A stretch of 64,000 nt of DNA from NCBI RefSeq assembly GCF_000014565.1, contig NC_008268.1:62001-126000 (forward strand), read 5' to 3'. Shown piece after piece: positions 52,121-61,900 of the stretch. A program made the translations under genes and the position numbers. Numbering within the stretch: position 1 is the stretch's first letter; each line of letters begins with the position of its first letter. The DNA comes from Rhodococcus jostii RHA1 (GTDB lineage Bacteria; Actinomycetota; Actinomycetes; Mycobacteriales; Mycobacteriaceae). Below the pieces are notes generated by a model. It was given only the letters and a program-made list of their open reading frames with translations. It searched no databases and was not told where the DNA came from.

Positions 52121-52236
52121 CGTCACGGAAAGCGACGATCGAGAAAATCCGTGCAGGGATGTCGAGAAGCCGCGCGCGGCTTCGTCCCCGGAGTGAACAC
52201 GGCCAGAATGGGCCGTACCGCACCAAGGAGAGCACG

Positions 52237-52644
52237 ATGGCCAAGTACCTGCTGCTCGGGCACTACCGGGGCGCGCCCGCATCGGTCAACGACGTGGCCA
52301 TGGACCAGTGGACGCCGGAGGAGATCTCCGCCTACGTGCAGTACATGAACGACTTCGCCGCTCGGCTCGAAAGCACCGGCGAGTTCGTCGACAGTCAGGC
52401 ACTCTCCCCGGAGGGCACGTTCGTCCGCTACGACGGCGAGGGACGACCGCCGATCACCGACGGCCCGTTCGCGGAGACCAAGGACCTGATCGCCGGCTGG
52501 ATGGTGATCGACGTCGAGACCCACGAGCGGGCACTCGAGCTGGCCGGCGAGCTGTCCGCGGCCCCGGGTGCGGATGGTAAACCGATCCACGAATGGCTCG
52601 GGGTGCGCCCATTCCTGGCCGTCTCTCCCACCGCTACGGAGTGA
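52237..52644 (+). CDS. YCII-related DGPF-domain protein
   Basis: 135 residues with the DGPF signature (ITDGPFAETKDLIAGW) in a YciI-like fold. DGPF proteins are the standard neighbours and regulatory targets of ECF42 sigma factors. ATG after AAGGAG. The sigma gene starts 6 bp after the stop, so they form one operon. Confidence 0.9.
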   Translation: MAKYLLLGHYRGAPASVNDVAMDQWTPEEISAYVQYMNDFAARLESTGEFVDSQALSPEGTFVRYDGEGRPPITDGPFAETKDLIAGWMVIDVETHERALELAGELSAAPGADGKPIHEWLGVRPFLAVSPTATE

Positions 52645-52650
52645 TGCACG

Positions 52651-53796
52651 GTGGACGACGCCCTTCTGCGGACCCTCACCCCCACCGTGATCGGCGTCCT
52701 CGTCCGTCGCGGGGCAGACTTCGCGGCGGCCGAGGACGCCGTGCAGGACGCTCTGATCGAGGCCGTGCGCGCGTGGCCGGACGACCCACCGCGCGACCCC
52801 AGGGGCTGGCTGGTCACCGTGGCCTGGCGCAAGTTCCTCGACGCCACCCGCTCCGATTCCTCGCGGCGGTACCGCGAGGCACGCGTCGATGCCGAGCCCT
52901 CCCCCGAACCTGGCGAGGCGGTGGACGACACACTCCAGCTGTACTTCCTGTGCGCGCACCCATCGCTGACACCTGCCTCGGCTGTCGCGCTCACGCTGCG
53001 CGCGGTCAGCGGCCTGACCACGCGTCAGATCGCGCAGGCCTACCTCGTGCCCGAGTCGACGATGGCCCAACGGATAAGCAGGGCCAAGCGGACCGTCTCG
53101 GACGTGCGGTTCAACCAGCCCGGAGACGTCGCCACGGTGTTGCGCGTGCTCTACCTGGTCTACAACGAGGGCTACGGCGGCAGTATCGATCTCGCCGCCG
53201 AGGCGATCCGGCTCACTCGCCAGCTGGCGGCCAAGACCGACCACGAGGAGGTCGCGGGCCTGCTCGCGCTCATGCTGCTCCACCACGCACGGCGCCCGGC
53301 GCGGACCCGCACCGACGGCAGCCTCGTGCCTCTTGCCGAGCAGGACCGCAGTCTGTGGGACACCCGCCTGATCGCCGAGGGCGTCGTCGTGCTCCAGTCG
53401 GCCCTCGACCGCGACCGACTGGGCGAGTTCCAGGCCCAAGCCGCCATCGCTGCGCTCCATGCCGACGCCCGGACGTCCGCGGAGACCGACTGGGTGCAGA
53501 TCGTCGAGTGGTACGACGAACTGGTGCGCCTCACCGACAGCCCGGTGGCCCGCCTCAACCGGGCCGTCGCCGTCGGAGAGGCAGACGGCGCGAGGGCGGG
53601 CTTGGCCGCCCTGTCGGGGCTCGACCCCACCCTTCCCCGGTACTCCGCGGCCGCGGCGTACCTACATGAGCGTGACGGGGACCCGGTCACCGCAGCACAG
53701 CTCTACGCCGAAGCTGCCCGGTCGGCGCCCAACCTCCCCGAACGGGACCACCTCACGCGACAGGCCGCTCGGCTCAACGCTCAGCTGCGCAGTTGA
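52651..53796 (+). CDS. ECF42-group RNA polymerase sigma factor with TPR-like C-terminal extension
   Basis: 381 residues. Sigma-70 region 2 (about 20-80, AAEDAVQDALIEAVRAWPDDPPRDPRGWLVTVAWRKFLD), region 4 (about 105-160, LTTRQIAQAYLVPESTMAQRISRAKRTV), then a 200-residue extension (DUF6596/TPR-like; YLVYNEGYGGS, LLHHARRPART, LNRAVAVGE). This is the ECF42 architecture, which works without an anti-sigma factor, the extension being needed for activity. Paired with the DGPF gene. Confidence 0.92.
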   Translation: MDDALLRTLTPTVIGVLVRRGADFAAAEDAVQDALIEAVRAWPDDPPRDPRGWLVTVAWRKFLDATRSDSSRRYREARVDAEPSPEPGEAVDDTLQLYFLCAHPSLTPASAVALTLRAVSGLTTRQIAQAYLVPESTMAQRISRAKRTVSDVRFNQPGDVATVLRVLYLVYNEGYGGSIDLAAEAIRLTRQLAAKTDHEEVAGLLALMLLHHARRPARTRTDGSLVPLAEQDRSLWDTRLIAEGVVVLQSALDRDRLGEFQAQAAIAALHADARTSAETDWVQIVEWYDELVRLTDSPVARLNRAVAVGEADGARAGLAALSGLDPTLPRYSAAAAYLHERDGDPVTAAQLYAEAARSAPNLPERDHLTRQAARLNAQLRS

Positions 53797-54091
53797 GCAG
53801 CGACCACGCCACCGCTTAATAGCCGGTTAGGGGGTGATTGGTTCAAGAAAGGATCGGTGCTGGTTGTGGTGAGGACGGTTGGTTGATGCTGTGGCGACCC
53901 GCTTAATTCGGTAAATCACCGTGTTCCGTCACGGCCCGATTCAAGTATCGGCGATGGAACACTATCAAGGCCGATGACGGGATGGCTACATACGCGATTC
54001 CTGCTCACTGCCGACCGCTATTCGACTGACGACTGCCGGGCGTGCGGCTCCACTCCCCCTGGCCGCTCGGCCGGCCCCGCAGCGTCCTCTC
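53797..54091. other. Non-coding left flank of the Tn3-family element
   Basis: No gene is supported here. The stretch is AT-richer than its surroundings (CTTAATTCGGTAAATCA). Bases 53,893-53,930 resemble 62,294-62,331 on the far side of the transposon in the same orientation (GGCGACC, AATTCGG, TTCCGTC shared). Confidence 0.5.
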
Positions 54092-54096
54092 CCCTA
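54092..54096. repeat. Target site duplication CCCTA, left copy
   Basis: CCCTA directly before the left inverted repeat; an identical CCCTA directly follows the right one at 62190-62194. Five bp is the normal Tn3-family duplication. Confidence 0.85.
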
Positions 54097-54128
54097 GGGG
54101 CACGGCCGGAGTACGCCGGAAACGGGCC
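54097..54128 (+). repeat. Left terminal inverted repeat of the Tn3 element
   Basis: Starts GGGGCACGGCCGGAGTACG and ends AAACGGGCC. Matches the inverted right end at 27 of 32 positions; differences at positions 1, 5, 6, 20 and 22. Confidence 0.88.
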
Positions 54129-54171
54129 TTTGACGGGTAGCTGCCGACGATGAGAGTCACAGCAGGCTCCG

Positions 54172-55149
54172 TCATCGACGGTGATTGCCGCAGACGAGTT
54201 CCGGGGTGGTGGTCCATCCATGGTGTTCGAGCCAGTCCAGGATGGGTTGTGGCGGTTGGGTACTGGCCGGGTCTATGCCGGTGACCAGTGGTCCGTCGCC
54301 GCAGCGGGAGCAGCTGATTACCAGGACGTGGTCGTGGGGCTGGCATCGGGCGCAGTGGTGTTGCTCGCGGACCCGGCGACGGCGCTCGTCGAGTTGCAGC
54401 CAGATGGTGGCCAGGTCGTCACGGTGCGGAATGGCCTCGCTGCGGGTGGCAGGACGATGCCCGCACGTGGGACACACCAACGTGCCGCGTTCGGCGCGTG
54501 GTTGTCCCGCAGAAACGGTGGAGGCGGAGCCTGTTCGGATGCCGCCGGTACTCGCGGTGGCCGCGGTGACGGGATCGGTTTCCCGCGGCGGGAGGTGTCG
54601 GTACAGAGTCGAGCGGGTCAGCCCGGTCTGGGCGGTGATCTCGGCGACGGTGGCGCCACCCTCGCGGAGTTGGGTGGCGTAGGCGAGCTGGGCGTCGGTG
54701 ACCACGCTCGGCCGGCCGGTGCGGCGCCCCTTGGCGGTGGCCACGGTGCGGGCGTGGGCGGCCCGCTCGACCGCGTAGGTGCGTTCCATCTGCCCGAACA
54801 GCGCCAGCAGCACCACCGCCAGCTGCCCCATCGGATCGTCCGGGTTCGTGGAGTCGATACGGATCGGGTCCGCCAGGTTCCGGAACCCGATGCCGCGCTG
54901 GTGCAGGTCGTGGATCAGGTTCAGCGTGTCGCGCACGGTGCGGCCGAGCCGGTCGAGGGTGTGCACCACGATGACATCGCCCGGCCGGGCGTAGCCGAGC
55001 AGCGCCTGCAGCCCGGGCCGGTCGGTGGTGGTCCCGGACTTCTTGTCCACGTAGATGTTCGCCTGCTCGATTCCGGCCTTGGTGAGCGCGTCGATCTGTC
55101 GATCGAGGTCCTGCTTGCTCGTCGACACCCGCGCGTACCCCAGCTCCAC
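54172..55149 (-). CDS. tnpR: Serine recombinase (resolvase) with Cys-rich C-terminal extension
   Basis: About 325 residues. Resolvase domain with catalytic Ser in LGYARVSTSKQD (Ser9), VVHTLDRLGRTVRD with the catalytic Arg pair, FGQMERTYAVERAAHAR, then the HTH_7 DNA-binding domain (GGATVAEITAQTGLTRSTLYRHL) to about 190. The remaining 130 residues have four Cys-pair motifs (CPTCG, CARC, CSRCG and a final CGNH), looking like zinc ribbons, not present in classical TnpR (about 185 residues). Start GTG 55,149 chosen by family; GTG 55,194 adds 15 unlikely residues. It resolves cointegrates at a res site, probably in 55,150-55,340. Confidence 0.87.
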   Translation of the reverse strand: MELGYARVSTSKQDLDRQIDALTKAGIEQANIYVDKKSGTTTDRPGLQALLGYARPGDVIVVHTLDRLGRTVRDTLNLIHDLHQRGIGFRNLADPIRIDSTNPDDPMGQLAVVLLALFGQMERTYAVERAAHARTVATAKGRRTGRPSVVTDAQLAYATQLREGGATVAEITAQTGLTRSTLYRHLPPRETDPVTAATASTGGIRTGSASTVSAGQPRAERGTLVCPTCGHRPATRSEAIPHRDDLATIWLQLDERRRRVREQHHCARCQPHDHVLVISCSRCGDGPLVTGIDPASTQPPQPILDWLEHHGWTTTPELVCGNHRR

Positions 55150-55345
55150 GGATTGAGCGTACCGAAAGTCATGACTGCACGGCTGTTGTGACACGGAATT
55201 GTGGAATTAACTTTTGGGATGCTCTGACCAGGCGCTTTGCAGGGATGCTTCGGCGGGTGGGTGACCGTCTCATTTCCTTGGATGTGGGACGACGAGGCAG
55301 GGACGCGGCTGACTCGTCCCCACGTACTGCACGTGAAGTACACGG

Positions 55346-55387
55346 CAAGAAGCCCGCTACCAAAAACCTCCTGTAGCGGGCTTCTTG
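55346..55387. terminator. Intrinsic hairpin between cargo and resolvase
   Basis: 15-bp perfect stem (55346-55360 with 55373-55387), 12-nt loop. Lies 26 bp past the stop of the 55,414 gene on the minus strand. It would isolate the resolvase from cargo transcription. Confidence 0.7.
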
Positions 55388-55413
55388 TCGATATTGGATG
55401 CTGCCGAAGCCGA

Positions 55414-55848
55414 TCACCTGACGTGTTCTGGGTAAGGGGCTGGTGGCAAAAATTCTGGGCGAATGAACCTGATCAGGTCAGGTGTGTCCCAGTCGGACCT
55501 GTGTACGTGCGCGCGTGTGGGGTAGCTGATCCATTCACATGCCCAGACAAGGCCGATGCGGTGGACTATCGGGTCCGGTTGATCGTCGACTGTGACCGTG
55601 ACCTGCACTTCTGGGTCGGCGTAGCCGTACATAGCCCACCACGATGGCCGGTCTAGATCTCCAGGAGGTGCCTCCTCGAATCCGACCACCTGTCGTTCGG
55701 TGAACGGTGGGTGCCAGATCGAGCCAATAGTGTCCGGCCGGGCTTCTAGCCGCGGCAGGTCTTCCTCCCGCGCTACGTAACTCATCCCGTCTTCACGCCA
55801 CTGAACCACTACGCGTGACTTCTCAAGGACGAGAGTCGTGATATTCAT
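55414..55848 (-). CDS. Hypothetical cargo protein
   Basis: 144 residues, soluble, Trp- and Pro-rich, with VVVQWREDGMSYVAREED and ISYPTRAHVHRSDWDTPDLIRFI. No family recognised. ATG after GAGGAGAACGGGAG. It follows the LGFP gene by 47 bp on the same strand, so co-transcribed. Base composition lower in GC than host genes. Confidence 0.65.
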   Translation of the reverse strand: MNITTLVLEKSRVVVQWREDGMSYVAREEDLPRLEARPDTIGSIWHPPFTERQVVGFEEAPPGDLDRPSWWAMYGYADPEVQVTVTVDDQPDPIVHRIGLVWACEWISYPTRAHVHRSDWDTPDLIRFIRPEFLPPAPYPEHVR

Positions 55849-55895
55849 CTCCCGTTCTCCTCAGTTCAGGTCATTGCGTGGTGCGGGTCGTGTGC

Positions 55896-57854
55896 TCACC
55901 ATTTCCAGTCTCCCCCCACGGGGTTACCTGGTAGCTGATCGGCTCCCATGAATCTGTAAATGTCGTTCGGGTCGTCGTCGTCGTAGTGCGCAACGGGGCT
56001 GCGTACGTAAAAGTACCAGTAGCCTGGCCATTCGCTGAATTCTACCGATATCTGTACGACGTAGTTATGGTCACGCATCCGTCGGTCTTCGAGTTCCATA
56101 CCTGAGGGATTCGGCAAGCCGACGGCGCGTCCCGTCATGTGCGGTCCCGGCGCGAACTGCGGCTGGGTGGAATGAATGAGGGATCCACCATTCGCAACTC
56201 CGACGGCACCATTCTGAAGCGCACCAGCAAATACGACGCGTCCCATAACGGCATCGTTCGAGCTGACGGTTGCCCGTGTGATCTGAGTGTAGGGACCGGC
56301 TAGCTTCCATTCCACGACTACGGAGCCGTTGCCTATGATCTGCGGACCCGCGCCGAACACAACGTCGCCTTGATAGTCAGCGCGGAAGTCGTCATAGACA
56401 TTCCAGCAACCGCCGAAGTTGACGTCGCAATATTCACCCGGACCGTTGAACTGGGGAGGTGCCGGAAGAGCCGCAGCTGCACCACCTGCTTTTGTGCATG
56501 TCCACGCACCGACGCGAGACCCCAGCGGTGCGGCACATTGGGCGGCCGCGGGTGCCTGCATGTAGTCCTTATATGCGGCATCTGCTGCAACCCGCTTCGG
56601 TGAGTACAGGATGCCATTCTGGAATTGTTGTTGTCGCGCAATATCTTGCAGTGTTACTTCGTCGGCAGTGGGGTAGCCGTACGCTCCAGTTTCGTAACCT
56701 GAAGCGGTCCATTGATCGAGGATTCCGCTCACTACTGGGTGGGCTCCATGGGAGGGGTGCCAGTAGAGGACGCCGCGTTCGAAGCGGTTCATCCGGCCCT
56801 GCCCGTCGGGTAGGACGATCTCATCAGAGAGTGGGTACCCGAGGAGGCTGCCTGGCCGTTCGGCATTGACGGTGTTCCATTTGTCGCGGATCGCGCCACG
56901 GATGGCCCATGCCTCGTTGAGTTTCCAATAGATGGCGGCGGTGTTCTGGAACTCTTGGCGGCGGCCCAGACCGTCTGGGTTGACGATCTCGTCGGTCGTC
57001 GGATACCCGAGGGGCCCAGTTTCCCAGTTGTTCCGTTGCCAGGCCGCGAAGAAGTGGTTCACCACCGGGTGGGCGCCACTGGCGGCGGACCAGTAGATCG
57101 GTCCGTTGACGAATACGGATCTGCGTCCAAATCCGTCGGGGTTCGTGAGTTCGTTGGTGGTGGGAAAGCCCAGGAAGCTGAACTGTGCGCCGAGTGAGTT
57201 GTATTTGTCGCGGATGGCACCGCAGACCTGGAAGTCCGACGGCCAGTACACCTGGCAGCCGGGGGCCACCGCGGCCCGGAGGCCGCTAGCTTGTTTCTGT
57301 AGCTCCGCTTCCTTCATCTCGGCCTTGTCGGCGTCTTCCTTTGTGAACCCTTCGGGCAGCTCTTCTCGATCCGAACGCATCTTGCCCGGGACAATGGTCG
57401 CGTTGGGGTTCTCGGTCGGTAACCCTGTGTAAGGGATCTTCTTCCCATTTGCAGGGGCTGAGCTGGGGGTGGTGGATTCGCTCGGTGTCGTTGTCGGCGC
57501 ACTACTGTCGGTTTGGGCGCTCCCCGATGGCGCCGGCGTTGTTACGTCGGGTGCGGCAGAGGCCTCTGGCGTCGACTCGACGGCGGGTACCGTTCCCGAC
57601 GGGGATGCCGGCGGCGACGAAGGAACAGTGCTGCTCGGGGTTACACGCTCCGCAGTGGTCTCCGTGGGCGTCGGCGATGTCGGTGTGGTGGTGGTCGTGC
57701 TCGGTGTGGGTGTCGGTGTGGTGGTGGGTTGCGCTGCGGCGATCCCTCCGCCGGTCGCGAACAATACCGACGCTAACGATGCGAGGATCAACGTTTTTGC
57801 TGGTGAAGCCCGCTTCGGGCGCGGCAAATTCAGGTACTTCGTCACTCTGGCCAT
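55896..57854 (-). CDS. Secreted LGFP-repeat cell-envelope protein
   Basis: 652 residues. Signal peptide about 1-42 (ending GGGIAAAQP), a Thr/Pro/Ser-rich linker to about 125, then about four LGFP repeats (about 190-420), each with a LG[FY]P motif (FLGFPTTNE, PLGYPTTDE, LLGYPLSDE, AYGYPTADE) followed by DG.GR..F..G.IYW. The last 200 residues form an unrecognised domain with paired Cys (YCDVNFGGCWNVYDDF) and aromatic-rich C-terminus. LGFP repeats anchor proteins to the mycolyl-arabinogalactan wall (as in Corynebacterium PS1). ATG 57,854 gives the cleanest signal peptide; its ribosome site is weak. Confidence 0.87.
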   Translation of the reverse strand: MARVTKYLNLPRPKRASPAKTLILASLASVLFATGGGIAAAQPTTTPTPTPSTTTTTPTSPTPTETTAERVTPSSTVPSSPPASPSGTVPAVESTPEASAAPDVTTPAPSGSAQTDSSAPTTTPSESTTPSSAPANGKKIPYTGLPTENPNATIVPGKMRSDREELPEGFTKEDADKAEMKEAELQKQASGLRAAVAPGCQVYWPSDFQVCGAIRDKYNSLGAQFSFLGFPTTNELTNPDGFGRRSVFVNGPIYWSAASGAHPVVNHFFAAWQRNNWETGPLGYPTTDEIVNPDGLGRRQEFQNTAAIYWKLNEAWAIRGAIRDKWNTVNAERPGSLLGYPLSDEIVLPDGQGRMNRFERGVLYWHPSHGAHPVVSGILDQWTASGYETGAYGYPTADEVTLQDIARQQQFQNGILYSPKRVAADAAYKDYMQAPAAAQCAAPLGSRVGAWTCTKAGGAAAALPAPPQFNGPGEYCDVNFGGCWNVYDDFRADYQGDVVFGAGPQIIGNGSVVVEWKLAGPYTQITRATVSSNDAVMGRVVFAGALQNGAVGVANGGSLIHSTQPQFAPGPHMTGRAVGLPNPSGMELEDRRMRDHNYVVQISVEFSEWPGYWYFYVRSPVAHYDDDDPNDIYRFMGADQLPGNPVGGDWKW

Positions 57855-58243
57855 CTGACATCCGGTTCCTGTGAGGGGACTTTCGGTCAGCGGCGGGCCC
57901 ACTCGCTGAAAAGCAACCTATGCGACGAACCCCCAGGAATCTCTCAGGAAGGCAAGCGCCGATCCGGTTACACATGCAAGTCCGGCCGGTGATGTTGCGC
58001 TGACCTGGACGTTTGACCGGCACAGGAACGACGGAGGGTCGATGTGCGCGGGCGTGTCGCGATGAAACAGGGAGTTGCCCTGTTTTGCAAGGAGTTTCGG
58101 ACTTCATGTAGCACTGCAAGGGAGTGCATTTCGCATCAGGGCTGCCGCCGAGGAGGAGTGGGGACTATGCGTGGTCGTCTTGGGGGGAGGGCTGAGTTCG
58201 TGGATTCAGGTGTGGTCCGGGATGCCGGTTGTAGGGTGCGAGA
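57855..58243. other. Non-coding spacer in the transposon cargo
   Basis: 389 bp between the divergent LGFP and 58,244 genes. I see no supportable gene. It must hold promoters for both. A GGAATCTCTCAGGAAGG stretch near 57,934 is unexplained. Confidence 0.5.
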
Positions 58244-58813
58244 ATGGAACTGGTCCCGCAACCACCACCTGATGACGATGAGTTCGTGTACGAGCTGACC
58301 GAGCGGCAGCGTCGCGCGATCATGGCCACTGCCGCCGTCTTGGCGGCCACGGCGTACGGCGACACCGAGGCCCTGGGCGATCAGGTGATCGAGTCCGAGG
58401 ACCACGGATCACTACTCGCTGCGCTGCCGCCCTGCACCTGGGGACAGGACGCATCGTGGAGGCGGCAGATGGCGCGGGCGTTCGACGACCTCGCCGGCGA
58501 TATCACCGCCGGGACGGACCCAGAGCCGACCTGCACCGGGGAGGAAATGGCGTTGCACATCATTTTGACCCGCGCGAGCAGCGATCACCTCGCCGGTCAC
58601 CTCGACCAGATGCTGGCCAAGGCGCCGGCACACGACAATGACACCGACTGGGCGGCGCCCACCAGTTTCTTATTCCAGGACCATGATGTGCTGACTCTGT
58701 ACGACGAGGACGGCGTCCCGGTCCGCGATGGGGTGAACCTCGAACCCGAGGACTGGTTTCTGCCCTTCGGCGATGCCGTCGCCCGGGACCCGGGCCGCGG
58801 TTTCCGGTTCTGA
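58244..58813 (+). CDS. Hypothetical acidic cargo protein
   Basis: 189 residues, strongly acidic (ELVPQPPPDDDEFVYELTERQRRAI at the N-terminus; FLFQDHDVLTLYDEDGVPV near the end). No family recognised. Reads toward the tnpA 3' end. ATG with GGTGCGAGA upstream, a weak site. Confidence 0.6.
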   Translation: MELVPQPPPDDDEFVYELTERQRRAIMATAAVLAATAYGDTEALGDQVIESEDHGSLLAALPPCTWGQDASWRRQMARAFDDLAGDITAGTDPEPTCTGEEMALHIILTRASSDHLAGHLDQMLAKAPAHDNDTDWAAPTSFLFQDHDVLTLYDEDGVPVRDGVNLEPEDWFLPFGDAVARDPGRGFRF

Positions 58814-58927
58814 CCGCGTCCGAACAGCGTCGAAGGCATCAGCTCTGCGTCGGGCCGCGGGTGCAGTTGGTGTTCGGGAGATGCCGGGCGCCCGGCACCG
58901 GTGCCCGGGTCGACGGCACTCGTGCGG

Positions 58928-61900
58928 TCAAGCCGGGGCGGCCCGGAACAGCACCCGAGGCTCGAGGTCGAGTCGGGTGGTCGGGGTCTGCTCCGGTGGG
59001 GTGAGGTTGATGACCCAGTTCCCGAAGCGGCGCACCGTGTGCGTGATGTAGGGGGCGATGGTGGCCAGATCGTCCGGGTCGACCGGTTCGCCGTCAGCGG
59101 CGATCTCGTTGGCGGCGTCGGTGATGTCGCAGGCGGTGGAGTATATGACGCAGTTGGCGATCAGTTCGTTGAACTTGATCGCCTTCTCCTGGTGGTCGGG
59201 GTCGTTGTGGCCGATGAGTTTGCCGCCGAACATCAGCCAGTCGGCGAAGCCGTGGAACGCCTCATTGCGGTTGGTGATCGCGGTGATCTGTTCCCGCAGC
59301 TGCGGTTCGGACAGGTACCGCAGCAGGGTGATGGTGCGTATGACCCTGCCGAGTTCGCGGAACGCCCGGTATAGGCGGTTCCTGCGGGAGTGGTTGCCCA
59401 GGCGGCGCAGCAGGGTCACCGACGACAGGCGGCCCTCCCGGATGGAGATGGTGGTGCGCAGTAGGTCTTCCCAGTGGGTTTCGATCAGATCCCAGTCGAT
59501 GCTCTCGTCGCCGAAGAGCCGGTCGATGTGCTGGTAGCGGGACCGTGGGTCGGGGCGGTAGAAGGTGAGGTCGTGCCAGTTGCGGATCCGTGGGAGCAGA
59601 TCGAAACCCAGCAGCGTCGCGAGCCCGAACACCGGCAACGACTGGCCCTGGGTGTCGGCGTGCACGGTGTCGGGTTGGATGTCGGAGTCGTTGCGCAGCA
59701 ATCCCTCGACGATGTACACCGCCTCCCACACCCCGCACGGGATGAAGTGGCTGAACAGGGCGATGTAGGTGTTGGAGATGTGCCGGTAGGCGATTCCGCC
59801 GTAACCGCCGTAGCGGATGTGGGATTCGGCGAGCAGGTTGTTCTCCCAGGTCTCGACCTGCGTCCCATCCGCCGCGGCGACCTTCCCGTCGCCCCACATG
59901 CCGGCCACATCCAGCCGGTGGAACGCGTTGACCACCACCGTGGACGCTTGGTCGATTTTGGTGGCGGTGGTGTGCTTGTTTCCGGCCAGCGACAGCTCGT
60001 GCACGCTGACCTGCCCGCGCATGTGCGCGGCGACCTGACTGGGCCCGAGCAGGGTGCCGTGAGCGAACACGGTCAGCACGTACCGTCCGAGGGCGTCCCG
60101 GATTTTCGGGTCCGAACCCGACGCGGGGCCGAAGTGACGGTGCCAGCAAAGCAGGAACGCGGTGCGGGTGAGAATGTCGAGCAGTGCGCGGTGCGGGAGC
60201 CGGTCGTGGATGGCCCGCTCCAGCGCCAGCGCCTCCGGGCACCGGTCGGCGCCCTTGCGGCGGCGCAGCACCGGCCGCCCGTCCTCGAGCATCAGGTCGG
60301 TGTTGCCGGGGTAGCCGGCGTCCACCGCCGCGGCGGTGGCAGTCAGTTTCTCCCGGTAGAACGCGGTCAACGCGCTCGCCTCGGCCGGGATGCCGGCCTG
60401 AGCGCAAAACGCCGGAACCAGCGGTGCGCACTCGTCCCAGGACATCAACTGAGCGTGCAGGTTCGCGAACGAGTCCGACCCGGCCACCGCGACGTCCCCG
60501 GAACGGAGCTCGGCGGCCAGCGCGGAGAACACGCACACCTCGAGATGTCGCCGCACGAGCAACCCCGGCCGGTCCCTGTCCCGCAGGATCTTGCGCCACG
60601 CCGCCGACGCGAACACCCCGACGTCGATGGTCAGCGTCACCGTCGAGGGGGCACCGTCCGCCCCGGGCTGTTCTACGGTGACATGCTCGGGGATGAGGTT
60701 GGCGCGGGTGTTGCGGTGCGCGCGCAGGAATTCCACCGCGTCGAGCACGCTGCGATCGGCGCTGGTCGCTTCGAGCTCGAGGCAGTCCAGCAGGGTGAAC
60801 AGCGCCGACCGGTGTGAGCGGTAATGCCGCTCGAGCAGCGGCAGATAGTTGTTGCCGTGATGGGCGGTGACCGCCTCATGGGCGCCCACGAGGGCGTCCA
60901 TGCCGCCAGCCCGGGCCAACGTCTTCAGCACCAGCCGTCCGGCCTGCTCGGCCACCGCCTCCATTGGCCGGGCCGAGGCGGCACCGGCGTCCGCGGACTC
61001 ACCGGGGCGGATGTCCGGGCGGCCATCGCCGGTGGTGGGGTCGAGGGCTTCGCGCACCGCGGTCAGCACGTCGCCGAATACGCCGAGTAGTCGTTCGGAT
61101 TCGGCGCGGTGCTCCTCGCGCAGTGCCTCGAGGTGCTCGCGGCCCTTCTTGTGGAGGGCGGCCATGCGTTTGCAGAACATGGTCACCACCTCGTCGCGCG
61201 CCCCGGCGCGGGCGGTGTGCAGAAGGCTGGCGACCAGGGTGATCCGCTTGTCCTCGCCGACCTTGCGCAGATCGGCCACGTCGGTCACCTTCGCCTCACC
61301 GGCGAAGTGTGCGACCTTGCCCGGCGGGACATCGGCGAGCCATACCTCTGTCGGCCCCAGATCGTCAAGTTGTCGCAGGTAGTCAAGGCGAGCCTTGAAT
61401 TTACCGAGCGAGGCGGCCTTGGCGGTGTCCTTGACCCTGTCGAACTCGCTGCGCCGGGTGATCGGATCGACCAACAGCAGTCGCCCCAGCCGGGACCGAT
61501 CGGCCGGACCGAGACGGCCGGCCACCTTGGTGAACAATGCGGTGTTGACCTCGGCCCGGATCGTCGATGCCATCGCGTCCAGGGTGGTGAAGCCGGGCAG
61601 CTCACATCGGGTGCGGACCAACTCTTCGAGCGCCACGTTAATCAGATCCGCGGGGTTGTCCTTCGTCTGCACCGCGTCGCGAATCGCCCGCTCTGCGATG
61701 TCCCGGACCCGCGCCGGCTCATACGTCACCCCCAACCGGTCCCGCACCCACTGACGGTGCCGCTTCGCCGTCCGTTCCGCGTCCTGCACCAACACGGTCC
61801 CCGCCGGCAACTCCAGTACCCCACACAGGTGCGCCGCAACCACCTCGGGCACGTCGACCAGCTTCGGGAAGTAGCCCAGACGCTGAAACGATTTCAGCCA

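Noticed and set aside
59474..60817. Plus-strand frame antisense to tnpA
   Set aside because: Shadow of the transposase gene, Val/Arg/Gly-rich without domain.
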